From: Nectonema munidae
Taxonomy: Eukaryota > Nematomorpha > Nectonematoida > Nectonematidae
Length of the DNA: 64,000 nt
Reading direction: 5' to 3'
NCBI GenBank assembly: GCA_030549495.1
Contig: JAUIRK010000969.1
Coordinates: 186,001-250,000, forward strand
Part shown: positions 34,451-45,132 of the stretch, one piece after another
How positions within the stretch are numbered: the first letter of the stretch is position 1
Layout of the letters: each line of letters begins with the position of its first letter
Notes under the pieces: generated by a model
Seen by the model: the letters and a program-made list of their open reading frames with translations, nothing else
Told to the model about the DNA's origin: nothing
Databases searched by the model: none
Position numbers and translations under genes: made by a program

Positions 34451-34762
34451 CAGTGGCGCACATCCTTAAAATTATTGGGGGGGGGGGGGGGATTTTTTTG
34501 CAATTTTTAAAATTACTGGTCTGGAAATACCACGGGAGACCAAATATTCAAGCAATTTTTTAAAATAGGGTGTATACAGCGCATACGTAAATTTATAAGA
34601 CTACTTTATATTTTTTTACAAAATTTATGAAATTTAAAAACTATACTTCCAGCGAAAATATTTTAATTACATAACGCATATACACTAGTTTAAAAAATCC
34701 AAAATTAGTGGAGGGGGGGGGCGAATAGGCTTTTCGCTCCCACCCCCGGATGTGCTCCCCTG
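34451..34762 (+). mobile_element. Complete 312-bp MITE of the CAGGGGCGCACATCC family
   Basis: It starts CAGTGGCGCACATCC and ends GGATGTGCTCCCCTG. The interior shares ACTGGTCTGGAAATACCA and TATACTTCCAGCGAAAATAT with 17421-17750. G runs lie just inside both ends. The flanking 8-mers (ATTTACAT, GTGCAAAT) do not match well, so the target duplication is lost or of another length. Confidence 0.75.
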
Positions 34763-35662
34763 GTGCAAATTAACATTGATATTCGGTATAAGTTGTTTGT
34801 TTAGAATAGTGGACACTTAAAAATACGCCTGGAACTAGAGATGCACCGATAAGAACTTTAGTCGAATACCGATCAGTCGGTAATTAATTGGCGAATTATT
34901 TATTTTTGCAAGTTGGAATCTCGTGGGTTAGGATTGAGCATAAATATCTAGAAATTTTTTTTTATTTTAAAATTATTTTAATTAGTTTTTTGGAAATTTG
35001 TTTTTAGAATTTTTTTTAATAGGCTAATTCACTACTCTTTTTAAATTTTACTTTTTTGTATGATCCTTTCTCTTCAAACATAAAATTTTTGGGTTATATT
35101 TTTTAAATTTATTTTAATTATTTTGATTTTAGGCCATTTAAAACGTTATTTTATATTTGTACATTTTACTTAATTTTTTCTCAACAAAAAATTTAAAACA
35201 AATCAATTAAATTAATTGTTTTTTTGACATATTTAAAAAAACCGTTGTTGTCATCGTTTTAAAAATAATTTAAAAAAATAATGTTGAGCTAAAAATATTG
35301 ATGTCTTTTAATATCTTAATTAAACATGTCATTCTTGACGTAATCCCGCACAATATGAGAAATTTAAAGATAGCGCATAATTATTTGCTATATCAAAAAT
35401 AGGACTTACAGAAATATGTTGAAAATTTTAATGGTATTTGGCTTAAATGGAAAAACTTTCAATACAAAAAGATATCTTTTTTTATATCAAATTTAAGAAA
35501 GAATTAAAAATCTTATCAAGAACTGTTTCAAAATGTCAAGGGATTGATAAAAACATGGTAAGGTGGAATAAAAAAGACTGTTTGAAAATGTATAGAAACA
35601 TGTATGCTTCACAACAGGGACAGGCAAATCAAACAACGATTAAAATGATTTGTTTTTTTAAA
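34763..35662. other. No gene seen; possible hAT-type end
   Basis: TAGAGATGCACCGATAA at about 34837 resembles the tip of a hAT element, but no partner end was found. The rest is AT-rich and non-coding. Confidence 0.3.
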
Positions 35663-37239
35663 ATAATAACTTTTAACCTTTTGCAATGTTTTGCCTTTTA
35701 TAATAACTTTTAAGGAAAAAAGCCTATCACAAAAAGTTATAATCCTCATAGTTCGATACAAGCGGCGCAATTGTGCCTTCTCGATGAAAACACCCCACGG
35801 TACCTTTACCTTTTTTTATAGAGCTTCAACAAAAACTAAAAAATTTTACAACATAACAAGTTTTTTGAAAACTAATTTGAGGTATCCACTACTCTATGAG
35901 TGGCATGGCAGGTTTGTTGAGATGGTGGACTCAGCGCGGAAGCCTCTGGGTTTGATACCAATTTGTTCATAGTTTGACATAAACGGTACATCAGTGGCTT
36001 GTCAATGAAAACACACACACGGTACATTTACCATACCTTTTACTCAAAATTGAAAAATTTGCTACATAATTAACATAAGAGAGAAAGGAGACAACATAAA
36101 CTATTAGAGAAATTTTCACTATTTCAAAATGAAACTGTCTCTTCTCAGAATAATTTCAAAATAATAGGAGGCATAAAAAATGAGATAGTTTATGGGTACT
36201 TTATTCGATATTTTCAAGTTTTATAAGCAGCAAAAGCCAACGTTGAAGTAGCTAACCCTTATAGGGTGATTTGGTAACGCTTGTATTTTCTTCATTTTGT
36301 AAGGAATCATAGTATACAAAAACGGTAGTTTAATCACTTTTCATAAAATTATTTAAGTCTAAGAACACAAAATCAAAAAAACCATCTAAACTAACATAAA
36401 TCATAAAAATCATAGTATAGGAGAACAAGAAAATTATTGCGTTTTTTTTGACTATTTTTCTGTCTACAAATAAAATTCTGACAGCTCTCATAAATAGATC
36501 TAGCACATTTTTAACAACTGAAACATTTTGTTTCGATATTATATTTTTATTATAATAATCAACAAATTTTCTTAAAAAAAAAGATTTAATTAATTATGTA
36601 CAGTGTAACTTATAAAATTTTACAATCGAACATTATAAAAAATATCTCTGTTCAAATAATAAGCAAATAGAGTATTTTTGCTTTTAAACTGAATAGCTAG
36701 TCAAAATATTCGTTTCCAAATAGCTATTGAAAAAAAATTTCTTGACTTGAAAAAATTAAAGTTTTCAAATGTTACAAACGTACTGATAAAGATTAAAAGT
36801 GACCTTTGTTGAAAAAAAATTTTAACGCGAGACTGACAATATTCATTGATATAAAATTGTAACGATTGGAAACTATTTTTCCCTCATTTAAAAACAAACA
36901 AATTTTCATTTTTGCAAAATTTTGGTGTATTGATGGAACTAAATTTTTACCAAAAATCTCTGTGATTAATTTGAATAGCTGAACTTTGGTATCATGAAAA
37001 AAGGTTGTGAAAATATTGAACTTATATTCCGCTAAAAACTAGTTTCTAATAGGATAAAATAAAATAATTTTTAATTTAACTCTAAATACAAATTAGAGAG
37101 AAGAGAGCTGAATGAGTTAGGATAGCTTGGACAAGAGAAGAGAGCTTGAGTGAAGGAAAAGAGCTTGAATGAGAGAAGAGAGATTGAATGAGGGAATGAG
37201 CCCCCCCCCCCCCCCCCCCCCCCCAGATGTGCGCCCCTG
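35663..37239 (-). mobile_element. Composite repeat, copy D (MITE-free)
   Basis: It shares 35663-36260 with copy B and 36430-37100 with copies A, B and C, and ends with AGATGTGCGCCCCTG at 37239 after a run of 24 C (37201-37224). The MITE present in copies A and B is absent: the single 8-mer GAGAGAAG at 37096-37103 is the unoccupied target. It also has an 82-bp extra piece (35741-35822) that matches the SINE tail at 32270. Confidence 0.75.
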
Positions 37240-37677
37240 ACCACTCAAACTTCATTGAACTTAGTTTGATAGTAATGTAGTAGATTTCTCCTTGAACTTT
37301 ACATATCATTCTCTACTTTTTAACACAAAATAAGTTGTCTAGTCTCACAGTATCTCAAAGGTCATTTTATTTGCTAAATAACTAGATACTCATCGGATTT
37401 TTTATGAGAGTTTTTCTAATTGGATCAAAATTATAAATTGTAATCCATTTTTTGTCTGAAGAACAACCAGTAGCGAGCCGAGGGGTATCATAGGGGCAGG
37501 CGATAGAATGGAGCCTATCTGGACAATATACGAGGCGCCAATTTCTATTTCTATAATTCATTTCTTAATTATTATAATAAAACAAAAATTCAAAAAGAAG
37601 GAAAAAATAGCACAAATATTTTACCTTTAAATTTGATAGCTCGAAAATCTTTTTAGTCACTCGACTCTACTTTTTAG
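37240..37677. other. No gene seen
   Basis: Unique AT-rich sequence between copy D and the tandem duplication. Possible distal promoter of SCFD1, without recognisable motifs. Confidence 0.3.
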
Positions 37678-37925
37678 CAAAATAGATTGCATATATTCTA
37701 ATTTTGAACTTGTAAACTTATATTAAGAATGCAAATCATCTAATATTTTAGACAGACAAGAAATGAATAATAATTCTAGGCAGAGAGAGAAGACAATTAA
37801 ACAAAATAGATTGCATATATTCTAATTTTGAACTTGTAAACTTATATTAAGAATGCAAATCATCTAATATTTTAGACAGACAAGAAATGAATAATAATTC
37901 TAGGCAGAGAGAGAAGACAATTAAA
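37678..37925. repeat. Perfect 124-bp tandem duplication upstream of SCFD1
   Basis: Two adjacent identical 124-base copies (37678-37801 and 37802-37925) start CAAAATAGATTGCATATATT and end GAAGACAATTAAA. They end 349 bases before the SCFD1 start codon. The identity means a very recent event or an assembly artefact. Confidence 0.9.
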
Positions 37926-38274
37926 CATGAAAAGATTCCACTAAAAACCGAAAATGTTTTTATAATTATAATAAAAATAATATAATAAAAAATAATATAT
38001 ATATAATAAAATGTTTATATAAACATTTTAAGAAGCTGATGAAATATCGAACTTTATTAATTTTTTATCATTTATCATAAGAAAAATGAGCTCTGATTAT
38101 TTTTAATTTATAATTATTTTACTTGACGTTGTCTAGATTGAAAGGTAACTTATTGAGGTTATAAAATAAACATATAAGTATTTTCCGAGAATTCACTTAT
38201 TTTCAAAGCTTTTTATAATATTATTTCTTTTGCCACATATTCATTATTTTATATTTTACATCGATTAGATAGAA

Positions 38275-40215
38275 ATGTCTTTGAGAGAAAGACAGATTGA
38301 AGCGATAAAAATAATGATAAACTTTAATGTTGCCGTTAAAGGCTGTGACAACTTAGATGAACCCACATGGAAAATTCTTGTTTTGGATGCTTGGGGAAAG
38401 GATATTATAGCTCCTATATTCACGATTCATGATTTACGTGAGCAAGGTGTGACACTGTTTCTGGATCTACACTCTGATCGAGATTTCATTCCAGATGTTC
38501 CCGCAGTGTATTTTATACAACCAACGAAAGCCAATGTTGTTAGATTGTGTGAAGACTCTCAAAATAAGTTGTATGAATCCTTCTACATTAACTTCATATC
38601 ATCCCTTCCCCGTGATTTACTGGAGGATATAGCGCAATTAAATATCCAATCAAACAGCGTTAGTGTGATTAGTAAAATATATGATCAGTATCTAAATTTT
38701 TTATCCCTAGAAGATTATTTAATTTTGCTAAAAGACTCTAGATACAGCAAAAATATTCCTCACGCCATAAAAAATGCTCCAGACAGCAACTATTTTCACG
38801 CTTTAAATTCGGTTTTGTCAAAGGATTGTGAAATCGAGGCCTTGCTCAATGAAATCGTGGATGGAATTTTCTCTGTCGTTGTCACTCTTGGTCTTGTGCC
38901 AATTATTCAGTGTCCTAAAGGAAACGCTGCTGAGATTGTGTCTAAGCGATTGGATAAAAAAATTAAGGACAATTTGAGAGATACGAAGAACAATTTATTC
39001 ATTAAAGACTCCTTTTCGTCATCATATGCGAGTGCTTCGTATAATTTCGATCGCCCCCTCCTCATTGTTCTTGATCGCACTCTTGACTTAGAGACGCCCC
39101 TTCAGCACGTTTGGACGTACCAAGCTTTGATTGACGACATCTTTAGATTCGGTTTGAATCGTGTACATATCGAATCGAAAACTTTGTTGCCTCCAGAACA
39201 AGTTTTTGACATTTTACCTACAGACAAATTTTGGTCATCCCAGAAGGGAAGTTCTTTTCCTCTTGTTGCCGAGTCTATTCAAGAAGAGTTGGAAGCTTAC
39301 AAGCTGAAGGAAGATGAGATCAAAGGATTGAAGAAAGTTTTGAAGAACGAAGACAATGTTGAGAGTTTGAACTCCCTCACTGATAATACATCCAAGCTTA
39401 CGTCCGCTATCAATTCCCTTCCCCAACTGCTTGAAACTAAGCGCATTCTTGATATGCACACGAATATCGCAACTCTACTTTTAAATGAAATCAAATCTCG
39501 AAAGATTGACAAATTCTTTGAAGCAGAAGAAAAAATTTGTGCCAAGAATCCTGATGAAGAATCTTTGAAAAGCCTTTTGAACACCTCTGAAGTCGCACAC
39601 AATTCTGATGACAAGTTGAGATTGTTGTTAATTGCTCACCTAAACAACTTCTCTTCTCAGTTCAATTTGAATGAAAAGTTTGAAGACTTGCGACGAACTC
39701 ACGACTGCGACATATCCTCTCTTTCCTTTATAAGGCGTCTTTCCGCTTCAATGTCCCTGAGTACGAGCCCTAGCCTGAACCCCTTCAATCCAAACCAATA
39801 CAGTGGCGGTGGTATCAAAGCTGTTGAAATGTTTTCCAAACTCGTTTCTAAAGGATCTCAATTTGTGATGGAAGGCGTTAGTAATCTCGTGGTTAAGCAG
39901 CATAAGTTTCCTTTGACGCGTATCCTCGATGTACTCCTTGAAAAAAAGCTTTCCCCCGCTGAGGAAGATGACAAGTACTTATACTTTGATCCAAAGATCC
40001 TGCGTCCAATTTCTTCCACTCTTCCGAAGAACAAGAGCTCCTTCAACCACGCAATCGTCTGTGTTATAGGCGGTGGTTGCTTTTCAGAATTTCAGAATAT
40101 GATGGATTATATTAAGACTAAGCCTGGAAAAAAAGTGACGTACCTCGCTACCGATATCCTGAATGGTTCGCGCTTTTTACATCAATTGACTGAACTGGGA
40201 AAAGAAATTAAATAA
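38275..40215 (+). CDS. SCFD1: SCFD1/Sly1, Sec1/Munc18-family SNARE regulator, single exon
   Basis: An intact 646-codon frame starts at ATG 38275 (MSLRERQIEAIKIM). Domain 1 (residues 1-130) has LREQGVTLFLDLHSDRDF and IPDVPAVYFIQPTKANV, the signature of the Sec1/Munc18 (SM) fold, and LPRDLLEDIA. Domain 2 (about 255-300) has RPLLIVLDRTLDLETPLQHV. A charged helical region (about 340-480) contains LPQLLETKRILDMHTNIA. The C-terminus (about 595-646) has AIVCVIGGGCFSEFQNM and LNGSRFLHQLTELG. Length and features match SCFD1 (Sly1; about 640 residues), which binds syntaxin-5/18 and assists ER-Golgi and Golgi vesicle fusion. Munc18, VPS33 and VPS45 fit less well. Introns are absent here, although many animal SCFD1 genes have them. 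Coding GC is higher than in the flanks, and a poly(A) signal overlaps the stop. Confidence 0.93.
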   Translation: MSLRERQIEAIKIMINFNVAVKGCDNLDEPTWKILVLDAWGKDIIAPIFTIHDLREQGVTLFLDLHSDRDFIPDVPAVYFIQPTKANVVRLCEDSQNKLYESFYINFISSLPRDLLEDIAQLNIQSNSVSVISKIYDQYLNFLSLEDYLILLKDSRYSKNIPHAIKNAPDSNYFHALNSVLSKDCEIEALLNEIVDGIFSVVVTLGLVPIIQCPKGNAAEIVSKRLDKKIKDNLRDTKNNLFIKDSFSSSYASASYNFDRPLLIVLDRTLDLETPLQHVWTYQALIDDIFRFGLNRVHIESKTLLPPEQVFDILPTDKFWSSQKGSSFPLVAESIQEELEAYKLKEDEIKGLKKVLKNEDNVESLNSLTDNTSKLTSAINSLPQLLETKRILDMHTNIATLLLNEIKSRKIDKFFEAEEKICAKNPDEESLKSLLNTSEVAHNSDDKLRLLLIAHLNNFSSQFNLNEKFEDLRRTHDCDISSLSFIRRLSASMSLSTSPSLNPFNPNQYSGGGIKAVEMFSKLVSKGSQFVMEGVSNLVVKQHKFPLTRILDVLLEKKLSPAEEDDKYLYFDPKILRPISSTLPKNKSSFNHAIVCVIGGGCFSEFQNMMDYIKTKPGKKVTYLATDILNGSRFLHQLTELGKEIK

Positions 40216-40216
40216 A
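40211..40216 (+). terminator. Poly(A) signal overlapping the SCFD1 stop codon
   Basis: AATAAA includes the TAA stop (40213-40215). If used, the 3' UTR would be only about 15-30 bases. Another AATAAA at about 40293 offers a longer form. Confidence 0.45.
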
Positions 40217-41929
40217 TTTTTATCCTTCCTTCAAATACAGTGTCTTTTTTTTTATTATCTTATTTGAGGTGATTTTTATATATGAAAAAATTAAATAAAA
40301 ATTAACTTATTGCATTTTTAGTTCTAATCTGAACATAGAATTTAAAATTTCTAGAATATTAAAAAAAATTGTTTTAATTTGTGGATTATTGAAATTGGTT
40401 ATTGGACGATGCCAAAGTTTTATACGATTCCGATTCTCAGTTTGAAACATTTAAAATTAAAAAAATATATATTAAATTGTCAATTATGTTTGATTAAAAC
40501 TAAGGAAGGCTTGAATAAAATAAACGAAAGTTTCTAAATATGTTTAAAATTTTAAACCCTTACTAGAGGTATCCGCAAGTACTAATGAAATTTTCCGTTT
40601 TTCACAATTTCGATTAACCGTCCTAACACTAATTGAAATGACTCTTATCAAATGGACTTCTTTGATATTTAATTTATTATTACCAAGATATTCCATCATC
40701 TATACTATTGCTTATGTATTTTAAAGCAAGAATCTGCTACTACTGATTAACCGATTAAATCTCCTTTTTGCTTGGTCAGTATCGGCAAATTTTTAATCTT
40801 CATCGTCAACCAATTTTCCTTCATTTTTGATCCCTCTTTTCTACATTTGCATGTCTATACTTCTACTTTTTAACATATGTCATTTTTGTTTTATTCCCCC
40901 AGTTTCGTTCACGTTTAGTTGTGGTGGACAAGTTTACTCTCCCAGAAGAATCAAATTAGAAGGAAGAGGAAAGCCCATGTTTTACAGTAAACTTTTTACA
41001 TAATGTTTTACATAAAAAAATTTCTTAGTATTGGTATCGGGTAACCATCGAATACGGCATAGGTAAAAAATTTAGATTGGTACGTATGACTTTTCCTATT
41101 CTTCCTGAAATGAGATTAAAACTCAAGAAGTTAGTAAAGCGAAATAAAACTCCGACAACAATATTTAGTGAATACCACCAAAGTTTAAGATAGCAAACCT
41201 CTTTTTAGTTTTGTTTTGAAATTTATCTGAAAAAGAACTTCGTTTCTTTGCTTCTTTTCATATCTTCCCTAATTTCAATGTCATGCCCAGCCGTTATTGG
41301 CATATAAAGAGCCATTAGGCTTACTTTTCGTAAGCATATTCACTATGCAGTCCCTCTCCTTTAGTCTAAGCTGAAAGTAAAAAAATTTAATAATCTGGAG
41401 TGGTAGTCCGATTTCTTAAGTATTTAGAGTCGGAGTCAGAGTTTGATATTTTCACTCCGACAGTGCAATCCTGCAAAATCAAGCATGTAACCTATTAAGA
41501 TATCCAACTCTACAAATTCCTTCCATTTACACATCTCCGTCTCTGTGCTAAATCGTTTTCAAGTCGGATTTTAGAGCTTCAATAAAAGAAGATTTAACAG
41601 AAGTTATTCTATTCTTAAAAACGTACAGTTAATAATGTAATAAAATAAAAATTCTATTGCTATAAATCGTCAGCGTTTTTTTTTAGATATCGTCTGCTTT
41701 GCCCGGCCTTAAATGGGTTGGGATATATGAAAATCCAGTTGAAAAGATAAGCAGACGTTTCACTTTCCAAAATCAATTCTTCAAAGGGTTTAAAATAGCA
41801 ATTAAGAATCAAAGATAGCAATTATCTATATCCTTCTTCCATATCATTGGCACAGCGAATGAATGAATTTATATCGTGATCTTCACTAGCTTAACTTTTT
41901 TCCATGATGTGTTAAAATATTACTTTTTC
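40217..41929. other. No gene seen
   Basis: AT-rich 3' flank. A short open stretch near 40920-41000 (CGGQVYSPRRIKLEG) after an AG has no partner exon and no recognised family. Repeat-like text (GTCGGAGTCAGAG) occurs near 41430. Confidence 0.3.
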
Positions 41930-42490
41930 ATATATTAAAAATACTACTCCTTTGCCTCCGCCTTATCCCCAAGTTAGGGGTCGGATCCACTGTTTCCACT
42001 TCTCTCTGTTCGTTGCGGCGTCTTCGCTGAGTCCAAGCTCCTGTAGTCGCTCCTTCAGCCCATCTTTTTCGTTGTCTCCCTCTGCTTCTTTTTCCACTCA
42101 CTTTCTTTTCCATAGCTTGGCGCACCACATCTTGCTTCTTCCTTAAAACTGCTAACGACAATGCTGGGAATAAGGATACGCTCTTAGTCTCCTTGAAATG
42201 CCTCAAAAGGCAAAAGTCTCAAAAAGCATCTTGCAGTAAATCTCTAGATCTGCCTTCTTGTGGCGGAGTTGTTTCAAACTAAATGATCTTGATCTAAAAA
42301 GCGGGGAGTAGGCGCTTAATCCTACAGCTTCGGTTAGAACAAGCTCGTTAGTGTTAGCTGACAATTGTTCTAGGAGAAAATAACTCTCATTACAAATTGC
42401 CACTGCCTTGTGGTTTAAGCTCAAAACAGAGCAAAGGCTAAAGGTTCCCAATCCTGAAAACAAAATGGTTGGCGTCATCAGGAAGGGCAT
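41930..42490 (-). pseudogene. LINE C-terminal tail with upstream repeat block
   Basis: The minus strand carries VRQAMEKKVSGKRSRGRQRK (42146 down), then in another frame ERLQELGLSEDAATNRERWK. This is the usual end of RTE/related LINE proteins (GR.RGR..KRW.D...LG L.EE.A..R..W). A block at 42430-42207 (KAVAICNESYFLLEQL) recurs in opposite relative orientation at 55522-55680. Confidence 0.6.
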
Positions 42491-44799
42491 TCGGCCATAA
42501 AACCTTAGCTCTATTTACTTAATGCAATTAAAAATACCACTATCGACATGTTTGAATTTTTTTTGGAAGGGAGGGGGTCAATAATGATATTAACTCAAAA
42601 ATTTTCGCTTCATTTTTCATGATTCAATTTTGCTTTAAAAATAAAAAAACATTTATTCAAATTAGTTTTTTTTTGTATGTAAATTAGTTTAAAAGCTGGC
42701 ATTGTCTTATTTTATGGAGAGATGCCTCACATTTCGTACCGAAATTAGACATTTTGTATCTGGAATAATAATAATATGTAAATCCTCGATAAGAAACCTA
42801 CAAACTGTACATGAGAAAGTCTGGAACTCCTTGTAGACAAGTCCTTTTAATTTCAAAGATAAACAGTACCGGGTAAATAATCTTATAAGATATGGAATCA
42901 CATAAACAAATTTATAAGAGTGTAACTAAAGTAATACACATTTTTAATGAGAAGCTGAGCTGCTAAGGTTTTAGGCTCGTCAAAAATTAAGCAACTTGAT
43001 TTGCAATCCTCAGACCTTATATGGATCTCTTCCTAATTCTTTTAAAAATAGACGGACACTTTTAAAATAGACCTACAGAATAAACACACTAACAAATAAA
43101 ACGAAACTTTTTAAAATTTTGTAATGAAAAATTAAATTTAATTAAGGAAATAATCACTTGCACCATTTGAGTATTTCTATGGATCACAATGAGCAACAGG
43201 TTTATAGAGTGTACATTGTACAAGAGTCAAGCATCCAAAAAAATTCTTCTATTCAGGCCTCAATAATTCGGATGATTCTATTGCCCGAGAATTTTTCTGC
43301 CTTAAAAGTTCTTAATTTTGCTTACTTTTTTGTGTTAAGATCGTTGAGATTTTTTTTATTTAAAAATGTTTCCATATAACTCAAGCAATGATTTTGGGAA
43401 ATTTTTGAAAATATATTTTTATGATTATCCTTTAAATTACTTTTTAATTGGCATTTTTAAAATAATTTTTCTAAAAAAAATTTTCTTCCGGGTGCATTTT
43501 ATTTTGTAAGTCATTAAATGCGTACCAAAGAATTATATAAGGTTTGCTAGATTCCCTGTTTTAGTCTTCTGAATTATCAAGGTATGAATGGATATGTTGT
43601 ATCTCTTATCTCATTTCTTTGTATTTAGAATCCAAATCTTTGAAAAATGTTTTCTGCAGTTTCTCTGATTTTAATTATTGTCTATGTCTTATTTGTAAGA
43701 ATTTTTTGATATATCATACAATACATTGAATATTATTTTTAATGAATTCTATCTAAATTCAATTCAATCCTTTTAGCATTCTTTTTCTAACAAAAAGACA
43801 CGTGAAATGTGTTTGTTTGTAACCAAATAACTCAAGCATTGATTTTGGGAAATTTTTGCAAAGAATATAATTTTTTAAGATTATCCTCAAATTTCTTTTT
43901 AAGTATACTTTCTTAAACAGTTTTTCTAAAAATATGGTTCTTGTAAATTTAATTAATAAAGTGAAAAATAATAGAATTTACCTTTCATTTAAAAATTTTA
44001 ATTTTTTTTACATTTTTGCAAAATTTCCATTTATTTCTATATATATTCCTCTATTAATGCTCTTTAAATTCCTTAAACTTTTGAATGAAGCTTTTATTTA
44101 TGGAAATTAATCGTCTTATTTTCTTTTTGAATCAGTTTAGTCACTGGTGATCGAATGCCTGAAATTATATTCAAAATTTTTATCTTGACAAACTTTATGT
44201 TGATCGATAAAGTTAATTTTTTTACTATTCCTTTTGCAAAAATATAACAAAAATTGTTGCGCAATACTTTTTCGGATGAATAACTCTTGAGAAGCAGACG
44301 CGAATTTTTAGTTAAATCCACATTTTCCCTGATTTTAATCATGATTTTTCGATTTTAAGCGCTTCTTATTGTTATTAGTTGTTACATTTGTTAGTTATTA
44401 ATTAGTTTATAGGCTTTTCATTCACCGAAATCATGTTTAGCAGAAAATAATTTTGCATAAACCTCACTTGACCATTTAATCGATTGTCCGTTTACCAAGT
44501 TTCATAGTACCATATCGCATGCGAATTTTAAAGGATTGAAAGATATTTAGAGCGATTTGATTCAAGCGGATTTAACTAAACAACGTAAAATACTTTATCA
44601 TGATAAAATAATGCTGAAAAAATTGTAATTAAAATGAAGCATCAAAGTAGATTCAATTCAAAAAAAAATACAAGTGAATTTAACTAAGTCTGCGAATAAT
44701 GAGCAAACATTTACTGTAAAATGATTTTACCTTAAATTTTATGCAAATATTTTCTTTTAGCGAACTATTACTTTATTTGCACTGTGTTCTTTTTTGAAT
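42491..44799. other. No gene seen; one dispersed direct repeat
   Basis: About 85 bases around AACTCAAGCATTGATTTTGG recur at about 43366-43450 and 43815-43905. The first exon of the C1orf43-like gene could lie here or beyond, but I did not find it. Confidence 0.35.
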
Positions 44800-44954
44800 T
44801 TATTTGATTAGCCTAGTTTCAACACTCTTGAAAATTTCATTTTGAGATTTTTCTAGGGCTTTGTTGTAAATTCTCTTTCTTCCAGGCCTATCTCCACGCC
44901 CTTTTCTCAGTGGCTTTTGCACAAATCCATTCAGAAGAGCTTTTTTGCCAGACA
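44800..44954 (-). other. Possible terminal exon of an unrecognised minus-strand gene
   Basis: After an acceptor-like CTAACTAAG, 50 codons run to TAA at 44802-44800: SGKKALLNGFVQKPLRKGRG, then DRPGRKRIYNKALEKSQNEI and FKSVETRLIK. The composition is protein-like, and AATAAA signals follow within 20 bases (about 44800 and 44776 on the plus map). No family was recognised and no upstream exon was found. It could equally be a piece of a transposon. Confidence 0.25.
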
Positions 44955-45132
44955 CTTAGTTAGTACGTAGGTTAATTAGTTAGCTTGTTATGTGATTCAG
45001 TAAAAGGCTTTATCAGTCAATACAATCCTTAGCGTCGAGATTTTATCTCTTCAAACGGATGCCGCCCACCGTCGACATTTTGTGTAGCAACCGTCTATTT
45101 ACATATTTATGAATTTGATTTGATTTTTTCAG

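Noticed and set aside
39235-40046. Minus-strand frames inside SCFD1
   Set aside because: Shadows of the strongly conserved SCFD1 frame.
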